This document shows positions 1 to 11,821 of a DNA stretch of 64,000 nt, one piece after another. The DNA comes from Dama dama. Lineage: Eukaryota > Chordata > Mammalia > Artiodactyla > Cervidae. The position numbers and the translations under genes were made by a program. The DNA lies in NCBI RefSeq assembly GCF_033118175.1, contig NC_083692.1:90562501-90626500 (forward strand), written 5' to 3'. Below the pieces are notes generated by a model that was not told the DNA's origin, did not search any database, and was given only the letters and a program-made list of their open reading frames with translations. Position 1 is the stretch's first letter. Each line of letters starts with the position of its first letter.

Positions 1-69
1 ATGGACCACAGCCTTGTCTAACTCAATGAAACTATGAGCCATACAGTGTAGGGCCACCCAAGATGGGTC

Positions 70-1523
70 ATGGTGGAGAATGCTGACAAAATGTGGTCCA
101 CTGGAGAAGGGAATGACAAACCACTTCAATATTCTTGCCTTGAGAACCCCATGAACAGTATGAAAAGGCAAAAAGATAGGACACTGAAAGATGAACTCCC
201 CAGGTTGGTAGGTGCCCAATATGCTACTGGAGATCAGTGGAGAAATAACTCCAGAAAGAATGAAGGGATGGAGCCAAAGCAAAAACAATACCCAGTTGTG
301 GATGTGACTGGTGATGGAAGCAAGGTCCGATGCTATAAAGAGCAATATTGCATAGGAACCTGGAATGTTAGGTACATGAATCAAGGCAAATTGGAAGTGG
401 TCAAACAGGAGATGAGAAGAGTGAATGTCGACATTCTAGGAATCGGCGAACTAAAACGGACTGGAATGGGTGAATTTAATTCAGGTGGCCATTATATCCA
501 CTACTGTGGGCAAGAATCCCTTCGAAGAAATGGAGTAGCCATCATGGTCAACAAAAGAGTCTGAAATGCAGTACTTGGATACAATCTCAAAAACAACAGA
601 ATGATCTCTGTTTGTTTCCAAGGCAAACCATTCAATATCATGGTAATCCAAGTCTATGTCCGACCAGTAATCCTGAAGAAGCTGAAGTTGAACAGTTCTA
701 TGAAGACCTAAAAGACCTTTTAGAACTAACACCCAAAAAAGATATCTTCATTATAGGGGACTGGAATGCAAAAGTAGGAAGTCAAGAGATACCTGGAGTA
801 ACAGGCAAATTTGGCCTTGGAGTACAGAATGAAGCAGGGCAAAGGCAAATAGAGTTTTGCCAAGAGAACACACTGGTCATAGCAAACATCCTCTTCCAAC
901 AACACAAGAGAAGACTCTACACATGGACATCACCAGATGGTCAACACCGAAATGAGACTGATTATATTCTTTGTAGCCAAAGATGGAGAAGCTCTATACA
1001 GTCAGCAAAAACAAGACCGGGAGCTGACTGGGGCTCAGATCATGAACTCCTTATTGCCAAATTCAGACTTAAATTGAAGAAAGTAGGGAAAACCACTAGA
1101 CCATTCAGGTATGACCTAAATCAAATCCCTTACAATTATACAGTGGAAGTGACTAATAGATTTAAGGGACTAGATCTGATAGACAGAGAGCCTGATGAAC
1201 TATGGACAGAGGTTCGTGACATTGTACAGGAGACAGGGATCAAGACCATCCCCAAGAAAAAGAAATGCAAAAAAGAAAAATGGCTGTCTGAGGAAGCCTT
1301 ACAAATAGCTGTGACAAGAAGAGAAGTGAAAAGCAAAGGAAAAAAGGAAAGTTATACCCATTTGAATGCAGAGTTCCTAAGAATACCAAGGAGAGATAAG
1401 AAAGCCTTCCTCAGTGATCAATGCAAAGAAATAGAGGAAAATAGTAGAATGGGAAAGACTAGAGATCTCATCAAAAAATTAGAGATACCAAGGGAACATT
1501 TCATGCAAAGATGGGCTCAATAA
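70..1523 (+). pseudogene. BovB endonuclease region, broken in two
   Basis: Two frames carry the endonuclease half of the BovB polyprotein. The first (70-564) holds the N-terminal strand motif beginning GTWNVR and ends at a stop replacing a conserved position. The second (612-1523) holds the GDWNAK motif and the GSDHELL catalytic motif typical of AP-endonuclease-like LINE nucleases, followed by the lysine-rich linker (KKKKCKK). The metal-binding and SDH residues are still readable, but the frames are separated by a stop and a shift, so this is a dead copy. It would have nicked target DNA to prime reverse transcription. Confidence 0.88.
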
Positions 1524-1970
1524 AGGATGGAAATAGCATGGACCTAACAGAAGCAGAAGATGTTAAGAAGAGATGGCAAGAATACACAGAAGAACTGTAC
1601 AAAAAAGATCTTCATGACTCATACAATCACAATGGTGTGATCACTCACCTATAGCCAGACATCCTAGAATGTGAAGTCAAGTGGGCCTTAGGAAGCATCA
1701 CTATGAACAAAGCTAGTGGAGGTGATGGAATTCCAGTTGAGCTATTTCAAATCCTGAAAGATGATGCTGTGAAAGTGCTGCAGTCAATATGCCAGCAAAT
1801 TTGGAAAACTCAGCAGTGGCCACAGGACTGAAAAAGGTCAGCTTTCATTCCAATCCCTAAGAAAGGCAATGCCAAAGAATTCTCAAACTACCACACAATT
1901 GGACTCATCTCACACATCAGCAAAGTAATGCTCAAAATTCTCTAAGTCAGGCCTCAATAATAAGTGAACT

Positions 1971-2762
1971 GTGAACTTCCAGGTGTTCAAGCTGGTTTTA
2001 GAAAAGACAGAGGAACCAGAGATCAAATTTCCAACATCCGCTGGATCATCAAAAAACGCAAGAGAGTTCCAGAAAAACATCTACTTCTGCTTTATTGACT
2101 ATGCCAAAGCCTTTGACTGTGTGGATCACAATAAACAGTGGAAAATTCTAAAAGAGATGAGAATACCAGACCACCTGACCTGCCTCTTGAGAAACCTGTA
2201 TGCAGGTCAGGAAGCAACAGTTAGAACTGGATATGGAACAACAGACTGGTTCCAAATAGGAAAAGGTGTATGTCAAGGCTGTATTTTGTCACCCTGCTTA
2301 TTTAACTTATATGCAGAGTACATCATGAGAAACGCTGGGCTGGAAGAAGCACAAGCTGGAATCAAGATTGCCTGGAGAAATATCAATAACCTCAGATATG
2401 CAGATGATACTACCCTTATGGCAGAAAGTGAAGAACTAAAGAGCCTCTTGATGAAAGTGAAAGAGGAGAGTGAAAAAGTTGGCTTAAAGCTCAACATTCA
2501 GAAAACTAACATCATGGCATCCGGTCCCATCAGTTCATGGCAAATAGATGGGGAAACAGTGGAAACAGTGGCAGACATTATTTTGGGGGGCTCCAAAATC
2601 ACTGCAGATGGTGACTACAGCCATGAAATTAAAAGAGGCTTACTCCTTGGAAGGAACGTTATGAGCAACCTAGACAGCATACTAAAAAGCAGACATTGCT
2701 TTGCCAACAAAGGTCCATCTAGTCAAGGCTATGGTTTTTCCAGTGGTCATGTATGGATGTGA
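1971..2762 (+). pseudogene. BovB reverse transcriptase region, degenerate
   Basis: This 263-codon frame contains the RT palm motifs: FIDYAKAFDCVDH (motif A), QGCILSPCLFNLYAEY (motif B) and LRYADD (motif C, YADD codons at 2397-2408). The frame ends soon after the thumb region because of a small deletion around 2690-2760; the remaining C-terminal BovB sequence runs on in another frame to about 3160. The catalytic residues are intact, but the upstream half of the polyprotein is disconnected, so activity is not expected. Confidence 0.88.
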
Positions 2763-3177
2763 CAGTTGGACTATAAAGAAAGCTGAGGGCCAAAGAATTG
2801 ATGCCTTTGAACTGTGGTGTTAGAGAAGACTACTGAGAGTCCCTTGGACTGCAAGGAGATCCAGCCAGTCCATCCTAAAGGAGATCATTCCTGAGTGTTC
2901 ATTGGAAGGACTGACGTTGAAGCTGAAACTCCAATACTTTGGCCATCTGATGCAAAGAACTGACTCATTGGAAAATACCCTGATGCTGGGAAAGATTAAA
3001 AGTGGGAGAAGAAGGGGACGACAGAGGATGTGATGGCTGGATGGCATCACAGACTCAATGGACATGAGTTTGAGTAAGCTCTGGGAGGTAGTGATGGACA
3101 GGGAGGCCTGGCATGCTGTAGTCCATGGGATCGCAAAGAGCCCGACAGGACTGCGCAACTAAACTGAACTGAACTGA

Positions 3178-3432
3178 GTGTAGCACTTTAATAGCCTCAT
3201 CTTTTAGCATTTGAAATCCTAATTGGAGGTGATGCGATTCCTGATGAACTATTTCAAATTCTAAAAGATGAGGCTGTTAAAGAGCTGTACTTGATATGCC
3301 AGCAAATTTGGGAAATGCAGCAGTGGCCACAGGACTGGAAAAGGTCAGGTTTCATTCCAAACTCAAAGAAGGGCAAGGCCAAAGAGTGTTCAAACTACTG
3401 CATAATTACACTCATTTCACATGCTAGCAAAG
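3178..3432 (+). mobile_element. BovB internal fragment with an inverted first segment (fold-back)
   Basis: Positions 3219-3432 match the BovB stretch between endonuclease and RT (equivalent to about 1710-1930 of the copy at 1-3178). The preceding bases 3178-3217 are the same BovB segment in reverse orientation, pairing with 3251-3287. The core arms 3193-3217 and 3251-3275 match at 24 of 25 positions. It directly abuts the end of the preceding BovB. Confidence 0.8.
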
Positions 3433-4384
3433 TAAGAAAATTCTATTTTATTGAGTCTAAATACTAGAAATACATAAAAACACAGAACCGTCTTTCAGGA
3501 AATTCAGGATCTAACAGGGAGACAGAACTAGACATTTTAATAGAGTGGCGTTAGTTCGCCTACAGAAGATAGGCAAGATACAATGAGAACATGAGGAAGG
3601 AAAGACCAGAGAGGAAAGATACTTCTATTGGAATTTTAAGAAGACATAGGAGCTTGCCAAACGGATGAGGAGAGGTGGTACTGTGAAGATGGGAAGGTCA
3701 TTCCAGGAAAATGTCACAGAATATGAAAAAGCATACTTATGAATAAATCAGTTTGGCTCACCGAGAAACCCAAAGGTTTTTGGGATGTCTGAATTACTGG
3801 ACGGGAACAAAGGAACAGAAGGATAACAGAGCCAACAGGATCAGAGAATAACTATATTAGTATTGTAAAGTCATAGTCAAGTATTCAAATTACACTCAGC
3901 GTGAAGAAACTATTCTCTTAACAGGAGATCAATGGCTCCCGTGGAGTTCAGAAGTGTTTGTTACTCAAGAACATAAGTGTTCTCATCTATGCAAAGGTAT
4001 TTATATATATATATATATATATCAATGTTCTATAATTAACAGTATTGGCTATGAACATGATCTTATTCAATCTCCTCTGATTCTCACAAAACAACCTTCT
4101 GATTATTACTCAGCTTCCCATGCAGATTTATCTAAGAGAGTGAGGAGAAATACATCTTAATGACCTGGGGAGCTCACATCCTTCCTTCTTCCAGAGTTGA
4201 GCAAGGAGAAGGTTCAACAGATCTGAGTTAGATCCAGGCAAGAACAGACTGATACTTGAGCTGAGTACCAAAGATTCCTTCTTCTTTTTGAGAATAAACT
4301 TTATCTAATTTCCTCTGTTCTTATTTGTTAACAGAGATTTTTCGTAATGAATGAATCTTATATTTTATTATACAACTTTAAAAC
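3433..4384. other. Intronic sequence without recognised gene
   Basis: A-rich, apparently single-copy sequence within CMYA5 intron 1. No coding potential is credible. The only internal structure I see is a short TA microsatellite at 4002-4022. Confidence 0.5.
4002..4022. repeat. (TA)n microsatellite
   Basis: About ten uninterrupted TA units. It is short and possibly length-polymorphic. Confidence 0.9.
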
Positions 4385-5125
4385 AACTATAAAAATGACC
4401 ATATTTATTACTCTGTTAATGTAGTGAATCACAATGATTGATTTCCAGATGTCAAAGCAACCCTGAACTCCTGAAATTACTTCAATATGGTTGTGATGTA
4501 TCATACTTTTCATATTAAAAAGCTGGATTTTGTTAAGAACTTTGCTCCTGTGTTCATGAATAACTGGTCTGTAATCTCCTTCCTTACAATGTGCTTGTCA
4601 GGTCTTTTTTAAATCAAGATTGTGCTGCCTCTTGTAATAATCAGAACAGGCTAAACTTTTGCTATGTTAGGACCACATGTGTGTCCCCAGATCTAGTTCT
4701 TTCTCTGTGTCTGGTTTTATAAAGGCTGAGGATAACCGCCGCCCCCCACCCCCAAAACATATTGTGCTGCCTCAAAGAACCAATTGTGAAGTGTTCTCTC
4801 ACTATTCTCTGGAAGAGTTCATGGAAGATTATGTTATTTCTCTCTTGAGTGTTCGGCAGACTTTACTGATGAAGTCATCTGAATCTGTAGTCTTTTCTAT
4901 GGTAAAGTTTTAATTAGCAATTTATTTAATAGTTATATGACTACATGGAATTTCTTTGGTGTCAGTTTTGATATGCTGCATTTTTCTGAGAACTGACATA
5001 TTTAACCTAAATTTTAAAAATCACTGGATTAAATTTATTTATAGTATCCTCTCAGGATCTCTTAAGTTTTATGAGATCTAAAATTGTGTCCATTTTTTCA
5101 ATTCTGATTTGCATCTCCTCTTTGT
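4385..5125 (-). mobile_element. Old L1 LINE fragment (ORF2 relic)
   Basis: Read in reverse, this stretch follows the order of L1 ORF2 in the RT region. The wording seen in antisense L1 is recognisable: a 'gtgatgtatcat' block, the 'gttcatgaataactggtctgtaat' type block around 4550-4575, and the 'gaagtcatctgaatctg' block near 4870. It is highly diverged, with a CCGCC/CCCCC interruption near 4738-4755. It appears older than the L1 that begins just to the right. Confidence 0.6.
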
Positions 5126-5826
5126 TCTCTGTATCTATAACTTTTGTTTTTGTCTTATTTGTTCATGTGTTTTGTTTTGCGATTCCACATATAAGTGAAA
5201 CTATACAGTACTTGTCTTTCTCCGTCTGACTTATTTCATTTACCATAATACCCTTTAGGTCAATCCATGTTGTTGCAAATGGCAAGATTTCATTCTTTTT
5301 ATGGCTGGGTAATATTCCATTATGTGTACCACATATACCACATCTTCTTTATTTGTTCATCTATTAATGGGCACATAGGTTGCTTTCATATCTCAGCTAT
5401 TGTAAATAAAGCTGTAATGAACATAGGGGTGCAGATATCTTTTTTTGAACTGGTGTTTTTTTTTTTTTTTTTTTTTCAGATAAATACTGATGGATTTGTG
5501 GGATAGAACTGCTGGATTGTATGATGATTCTATTTTTAATTTTTTGAGGGCCCTCCACACTGTTTTCCATAGTGACTGTACCAATTTACATTCCCACCAA
5601 CAGTGCACAGGGGTTCTCTTTCCTCCACAACCTCACCAACACTTATTTGTTGTCTTTTTGATACTGGCCATTCGGATAGTTGTGAAGTGATACCGCACTA
5701 TATTTTTGATTTGCATTTCCCTGATGATGTGTCATGGTGAACATCTTTTATGAGCCTACTGACCATCTGAATGTCTTCTTTGGAAAAATGCCTATTCAGA
5801 ATCTCTGCCAACATCTTTTTGTCCAT

Positions 5827-5930
5827 GCTATTCCACATGCAGGATCTTAGTTCCCTAAGCAGGAATTGAACCCATGCCTTCCGCAGTGGAAGCAGAGTCT
5901 TAACCACTGGGCTACCAGGGAAGTCCCCCT
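5827..5930 (-). mobile_element. CHR-type tRNA-Glu-derived SINE fragment
   Basis: The reverse complement reads GGGACTTCCCTGGTAGCCCA then a tRNA-like A/B-box region ('ggttcaattcctg' type) seen here as 'caggaattgaaccc' at 5860-5873. It is inserted in the surrounding reverse-oriented L1. Confidence 0.75.
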
Positions 5931-6221
5931 CTGCCTATTTTTTAAGCTAGTTGTATAGTCTGTTTGTTTTTTTGATGTGGAGTTGTGTGCATTCTTTATC
6001 TATTTTGGGAATTAACCTCTTATCAAATATATCATTAACAAATATCCTCTCTCATTCAGTAGATGGTCTTTTCATTTTGTTGACAGTTCCCTTGTGATTT
6101 TTAGTTTGATGCATTTTTGCTTTAGTTTATTTTTGTTTTTGCGTTTGCTTATTTTTGTTTGTGTTTCCTTTGCCTTAGGAGACATACCAAAAAGTATTGC
6201 TAAGGTCAATGTCAAAGAGCA

Positions 6222-6443
6222 TGCTTGCATGCTAAGTCACTTCAGTCATGCCCAACTCTTTGCGACCCTATAGGCCACAGCCTGCCAGGCTTCTCTGTCC
6301 ATGAGATTCTCCAGGCATGAATACTGGAGTGAGTTGCCATGCCCTCCCCCAAGGGATCTTCCCGACTCAGGGACCAAGCCCACATCTCTTACGTCTTCTG
6401 CATTGGCAGGCAGATTATTCACCACGATTGCCACCTGGGAAGT
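6222..6443 (-). mobile_element. Bov-tA SINE
   Basis: Reverse orientation. The Bov-A half ('gcaaagagttgggca' in reverse) is followed by the tRNA-Glu-like half that ends at the right with 'tgccacctgggaagt'. It is inserted into the L1 relic. Confidence 0.85.
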
Positions 6444-8660
6444 CAAAGGAGATACTGCCTATGTTTCCTTTTAGAAGACACATGGTTTCAGATCTTACAT
6501 CTAATGCTTCAATACATTTATTTTTATACGTGGTGTAAGGAAGTAGTCCAATATGATTTTCTTTGCAGGTAGCTGTCATTTTCCCAACACTATTTATTAA
6601 AGAGGCTGTCTTTTGCTTGTTGTATATTCCTGCCTCTTGCATCACAGAGTAAATGACCATATGAGTGTATTTCTGGGCTCCCAGTTTTATTCCACTGATC
6701 TGTGTGTCTGTTTTTGTCCCGGTAACATATTGCTTTGATTTCTATAGCTTTGTAGTATAGTTGGAAACTAGGGCATGTGATATCTCCACCTTTGTTCTTC
6801 TTTCTCAAGATTGTTTTGGCTATTCATGGTTCCACACAAGTTTTAGATCTTTCATGGTTCCACACAAGTTTTAGAACTATTTTTTCTAGTTCTGTGAAAA
6901 ATGCCTTTGATATTTTGATATGAATTACATTGAATATTGATAGGAATTACATTGTAGGTTGCTTTGGGTAGTATGGTCATTTTAAAAATAATAATTCTTT
7001 CAGTTCATAAGCACAGTGTATCTTTCCCATCTGTGTTGTCTTCAATTTCTTTCATCAGTACATTATAGTTTTCTGAGTACAGGTATTTCACATTGTTAGT
7101 TAGATTTATTCCTAGGTATTTTATTTTTTGATGCAATTATAAATGGGATTGTTTTCTTTCTGATGGTTCATTGTTCGTGTATGGAAAAGCAATATATTTC
7201 TGAATATTAGTTTTGTATCCTGCAATTTTATTCACTGATGAGTTCTACTGGATTTTTGGTGGCATCTTGAGGGTTTTCTATGTACAGCATTACATCATTT
7301 TCAAACAGTGCAGTTGTACTTCTTTCTTTCCAATTTGAATTCTGTTTCTTTTTTCTAATTTGATTGCAGTAGCTAGGACTTTGAATACTATGTTGAATAA
7401 AAGTGGCGAGAATGGGTATCCTTGTATTCTTCCTGATATTAAGGAAAATACTTTCAGTTTTTCACTGTTGAGGATGATGTTAGTTGTGGGCTTGTCATAT
7501 GTAGCCTTTATTATGTTGAGGTATGTTCTTGCTATACCCAATTTGCTGAGAGGGTTTTTTTAAATTGTAAATGTATGTTGAATTTTGTCAAAAGCTTTTT
7601 TTGCATCTACGTGATTTTTATTCTTCAATTTGTGAATGTGGTGTATCACATGGATTGATTTTTGGATACTGAACCATTCTTGCATCTCTGGGATAAATCC
7701 CTCTTGATCATGGTGTATGATCCTTTTAAAGTATGGCTGAATTTGTTTACTAAAATTTTATTGAGGATATATGATTTTTTTAAGATGTTGATCTCTTAAT
7801 TTCAATCACATTTTGTCAATCTTACATTTTTACTCCTCTTCCCCCAGCACACATATTTAATGCTTTTCCTTTCAATACTTTAAATATATCATGCCATTCC
7901 TTCTGGCCCGCAGAGTTTCTGCTGAAAGTGATCTGAGAGCTTGATGAAAGTTCCCTTGTACGTAACGTTGACTTTCCCTTGCTGCTTTTAGTATTCTCTC
8001 TTTAATTTTTGCCTTTTTAATTATAAAGTGTCTTGGTGTAGTCCTCTTTAGGGTGATCTTGATTGGGACTCTCTTTGCTTCTTGGACATGGATGTGTTTC
8101 TTCTCCTTGGTTAGGGAAGTTTTCAACTATTATGTTCTCTGACCCTTTCTCTTCTTCTGTGGCTCCTACAATGTGAATGTTAGTATGCTTGATATTGCCC
8201 TAGAGGTCTCTTAAACTGTCCCTATATTTTAAAACTCTTTTTACTGTTCAGGTTGAGTGATTTCCACTACTCTGTCTTCCAGTTTGCTGATCTGTTCCTC
8301 TGTATCATCTAATCTACTGTTGATTAGCTCTAGTGTATTTTTATTTCATTTATTATATTCTTCAACTGTGTTTGTTTTTTCTTTATATTTTCTAACTCTT
8401 AGAAGCTTCTGATTACTCACTGTGTTCATCCGTTCTTCTCCCAAGTTCTTTTAACATCATTATGATCATTACTTTGAACTGTTTGTAAGACATATTGCTT
8501 ATCTCCATTCCACTTAGTTATTCTTCTGGGGTTTTACCTTATTCCTTCTTTCAGAACATATTCTCTGTCACTTCATTTTGCCTAATTCTCTGTTTTTATT
8601 TCTATGTATATGGTTTGTTGTATTTTTAAGTTCTAGGATTTCCACTCTACTGTTTACAGT

Positions 8661-9947
8661 TCTCTGACAAGAGTTCTCAATCTTGCCTTTTATATCCATG
8701 TTCCTACAAATAACTTAAGCATTAAATAAGTACAATCCCCCTCCATGAGCCCTTTCCTTTCCATAAAAGTCCAGCTATGCCCTAATAAGTATGACTCTGT
8801 GAGATAAGAACTTGAAGGAATTGTGTGCTATGCTACTTCTTCATTTCTAAAATTTCCCTTAATAAACCCTATATTTGCATTGTGTGGCATAGTAGTATGT
8901 ATATGTTCATGCCCCTTTGTATAGTAATGATGGAATGTGATAATTCCTTAATAGTGTTTTGGTATGCTTGCCAATAATACTCTTATATCCCACTGCTTAA
9001 TTGACATTATGCTTTCTAAATTATTTTGAGTTGTATAAATATAAATTATTTCTCAAAAGATGAATTTTATTAAATGTGCTGGAAAAATCTAACTTTTGAA
9101 GTTTCAAAATGAAGGATAAGGTCCTGAAATATGACCATGTCAAAAAGTCCTTGTTTCCTGTTTAAGCAGTTTCACTTTAGCTGAAACTACAACTAGTAAC
9201 TTTTTGAAAATTAATAATCAATCATGAATGGAAAAAGCCTTGTAGTTTTATACTGTTTCTCATTTTACAAGTGAGGGAACCAAAGAAAGGTCATACATGT
9301 ATATCCAAACTGAAACTTTTAAAGAGGAAAATGGTTATCAAAGAGGAGCTATCAAAATAATAATTTCCCTTATTTTATCATCATCTTTGTTTTGAATTGG
9401 CACTTTCATTTTTCAGGAAAAGAAATAAAAACTACACTTCTGAAGAAGAAAAATAGGTCCTCAAACTATTTTTATTTGAAGGCTGAGATTTATAACTTTT
9501 ATATTTTATTTTTCTTAGACTAAAGATTTGTATTTTAGGAACAGGTAGTCCCTTCCTCTGACCACCAGTTAAAGTGACATTAACGTTCCTTATAGGAATA
9601 TAACTATGAACAATACCTTGGATTTTTATGATGTCTTGTTCTTCTCTCAAGCGCAGCACTCATAGTATACTCACAAGAAGTGTATCAAACAAAAGAAAGT
9701 AATAGATAGGATCTTCTCCTACTAAATCTGCTAAAATGCATTTAGTATCAATTATTATAACACAGCAATGAAGTCATATATGATCTTGCTTATGTTGCAA
9801 ACTTTGAAAACACGCTTTTAAAATCCTAAAATGCTAAGCAGGTTTGTGATCTTATAATATGATCTGTTAGCATTGTATGTGGGTCCCGAAAAAAGAACCA
9901 AGAAGTCTTAAAAGCATAATCACTAATTCTACAATTAATATTTCACT
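8661..9947. other. Intronic sequence without recognised gene or repeat
   Basis: AT-rich sequence of CMYA5 intron 1. The minus frame at 9659-9432 has no recognisable similarity and no surrounding splice or promoter context. I see nothing assignable. Confidence 0.5.
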
Positions 9948-10009
9948 AAGAATTAAATGAGAGTCAGGGGTGGTGGGAGAAGGAGGCGGCGGCGGTGAAT
10001 CTTTTATAA

Positions 10010-11035
10010 ATGGCGCTGAAGCAGGACCCGAAGCCTAAATTCCAGGAGGGTGAGAGAGTGCTGTGCTTTCATGGGCCTCTTCTGTATGAAGCAAAGTGTG
10101 TAAAAGTTGCCATAAAGGATAAACAGGTCAAATACTTCATCCATTACAGTGGTTGGAATAAAAATTGGGATGAATGGGTTCCAGAAAGCAGAGTACTCAA
10201 GTACGTGGATACCAATTTACAAAAACAGAGAGAACTTCAAAAAGCCAATCAGGAGCAGTATGCAGAGGGGAAGATGCGAGGGGCTGCCCCTGGAAAGAAG
10301 ACTGGTGGGCTACAACAAAAAAATATTGAAGTGAAGACGAAAAAGAACAAACAAAAGACACCTGGAAATGGAGATGGTGGCAGCACTAGTGAAACACCTC
10401 AGCCTCCTCGCAAGAAAAGGGCTCGAGTAGATCCTACTGTTGAAAATGAGGAAACATTTATGAGCAGAGTTGAAGTTAAAGTCAAGATTCCTGAAGAACT
10501 GAAGCCATGGCTTGTTGATGACTGGGACTTAATTACCCGGCAAAAGCAGCTCTTCTATCTTCCCGCCAAGAAGAACGTGGATTCCATCCTAGAGGATTAT
10601 GCAAATTACAAGAAATCGCGAGGAAACACAGATAATAAGGAGTATGCAGTCAATGAGGTTGTGGCCGGGATAAAGGAATACTTCAATGTGATGTTGGGCA
10701 CTCAACTGCTCTACAAATTTGAGAGGCCGCAGTACGCTGAGATCCTTGCGGACCACCCTGATGCACCCATGTCCCAGGTGTACGGGGCGCCACATCTCCT
10801 GAGACTGTTTGTACGAATTGGATCAATGTTGGCGTATACACCTCTGGATGAGAAGAGCCTTGCTTTATTACTGAATTATCTTCACGATTTCCTAAAATAC
10901 CTGGCAAAGAACTCTGCAACTTTGTTGAGTGCCAGTGATTATGAAGTGGCTCCCCCCCGAGTACCATCGGAAAGCCGTGTGAGGCGCGTGCACCCACCCA
11001 TGTTTGATCTCTGTAAACACCTTTTTGTTTCTTAG
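10010..11035 (+). pseudogene. MORF4L1 (MRG15) retrogene, ORF intact except a frameshifted C-terminus
   Basis: The parent MRG15 is a chromatin reader found in NuA4/TIP60 acetyltransferase and Sin3-HDAC complexes. The 341-codon frame keeps the chromodomain (about residues 12-62) with the aromatic cage residues Y26, Y46, W49 and W53 that bind methylated H3K36. It also keeps a basic PPRKKRAR segment (132-139) and nearly all of the MRG domain (about 150-316). At residue 317 a run of seven C (10952-10958), one base longer than needed for the parental frame, shifts translation. The last seven parental residues are replaced by 25 new ones, and the parental stop at 10980-10982 is bypassed. The parental length recalled is 323 residues, and 316+7 fits exactly. 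No promoter of its own is evident apart from the copied 5'UTR. It may be a pseudogene or an expressed retrogene; sequence alone does not decide. Confidence 0.9.
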
Positions 11036-11618
11036 TCCTTCTCTTGTACAAACAATGTACTTTGGAAATGTTCGTGTATAACAAAATTGATGTTTGTTTT
11101 CTGTTTGATTTTAAACAGAGAAAATAAAAGGAGTTACAGCTCCTTTTTTTTCCTTTTTTTCATTTCAAAGTTGCTACCAGTGTATTCAGTGATGGACAAC
11201 AGAGAGACATACTGTAGAGTGTTTTATTGCTTCATTGACAAAGCTGCTTTTGAACGCTGGTGGTTTCTATTCCTTTGACACTACGCACTTTTATAATATG
11301 TGTTAATGCTATATGACAGAATGCTCTGATTCCTAGTGCCAAAGGTTCAATTCAGTGTATATAACTGAACACTCATCCATTTGTGCTCCCCCCTTTTTTT
11401 TTATGGTGCTTAAAGTAAAGAGCCCATCCTTTGCGAGTCATCCATCCATGTTGTTCCTTAGGCATTTTATCTTTGCTCAGATTGTTGAAGAACGGTGGCT
11501 TGTTTCATGGTTTTTGTATTTGTGTCTAATGCACGTTTTAACATGATAGACGCAATGCATTGTGTAGCTACAGTTTTCTGGAAAAGTTAATCTTTTAGAA
11601 ATTATTTTTCAGATCTTC

Positions 11619-11624
11619 AATAAA
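11619..11624 (+). terminator. Polyadenylation signal of the MORF4L1 retrocopy
   Basis: AATAAA lies 17 bases before the start of the A tail at 11642. It was copied from the parental mRNA. Confidence 0.85.
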
Positions 11625-11821
11625 TTTTTTCTTTAAATTTCAAAAAAAAAACAAAACAACAACAAAAAAGAATTAACTGAGTAACCATGTTCTTAGCAGA
11701 AAATTAACCTATGCATTGCTGAACAAAAGTAATATAAAATAGTACAGGTTAAAAGTAGCTTATAAGCCATTAGAGACTTCAAAAAAATCACTAAACCATG
11801 CATGAAAAAATTATTATACAG

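Larger units (their letters stand above)
1..3178 (+). mobile_element. BovB (RTE-clade) LINE, nearly full length, degenerate
   Basis: A non-LTR retrotransposon in sense orientation. It encodes an apurinic-type endonuclease followed by a reverse transcriptase and ends at about 3178 in the characteristic ACTGA-rich tail. The left edge of the window may cut its 5' end. The reading frame is broken by a stop after 564, frameshifts before 612 and around 1523, an in-frame TAG near 1651 and further lesions, so the copy cannot encode a working protein. It lies in CMYA5 intron 1, antisense to that gene. BovB is the dominant RTE family of ruminants and is known to have spread horizontally between vertebrates. 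Confidence 0.93.
5126..8660 (-). mobile_element. L1 LINE, reverse orientation, internally deleted, with two SINE insertions
   Basis: The L1 3' region starts on the left (the 'cacatataagtgaaac' and 'ctgacttatttcatt' blocks at 5185-5240). The ORF2 C-terminus follows (minus frame 5608-5393, MHCWWECKLVQSLWKTVWR), then the ORF2 RT core (minus frame 7541-7290, with PFSPLLFNIV). At about 7770 the sequence jumps to the ORF1 C-terminal domain (minus frame 8126-7872, with ERILKAARE and SLSAETLRARR) and on to upstream L1 sequence. The ORF2 N-terminal half, including the endonuclease, is missing. The T run 5456-5476 lies inside the element. Confidence 0.82.
9948..11681 (+). mobile_element. Processed MORF4L1 retrocopy with flanking target-site duplication
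   Basis: A complete intronless cDNA insert. The left duplication AAGAATTAAATGAG (9948-9961) and right copy AAGAATTAACTGAG (11668-11681) differ at one base. The insert carries a GC-rich 5'UTR (about 9962-10009), coding region, roughly 660 bases of 3'UTR, an AATAAA at 11619-11624 and an interrupted A tail at 11642-11667. These are the hallmarks of LINE-machinery retroposition of an mRNA. It sits antisense within CMYA5 intron 1. Confidence 0.95.

Noticed and set aside
4677..4913. 78-codon plus-strand frame with a proline run
   Set aside because: It overlaps an antisense L1 relic, and the proline run comes from a low-complexity C tract.
10683..11084. Minus-strand frame of 133 codons opposite the MORF4L1 copy
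   Set aside because: It is a shadow of the MORF4L1 coding strand with no independent support.
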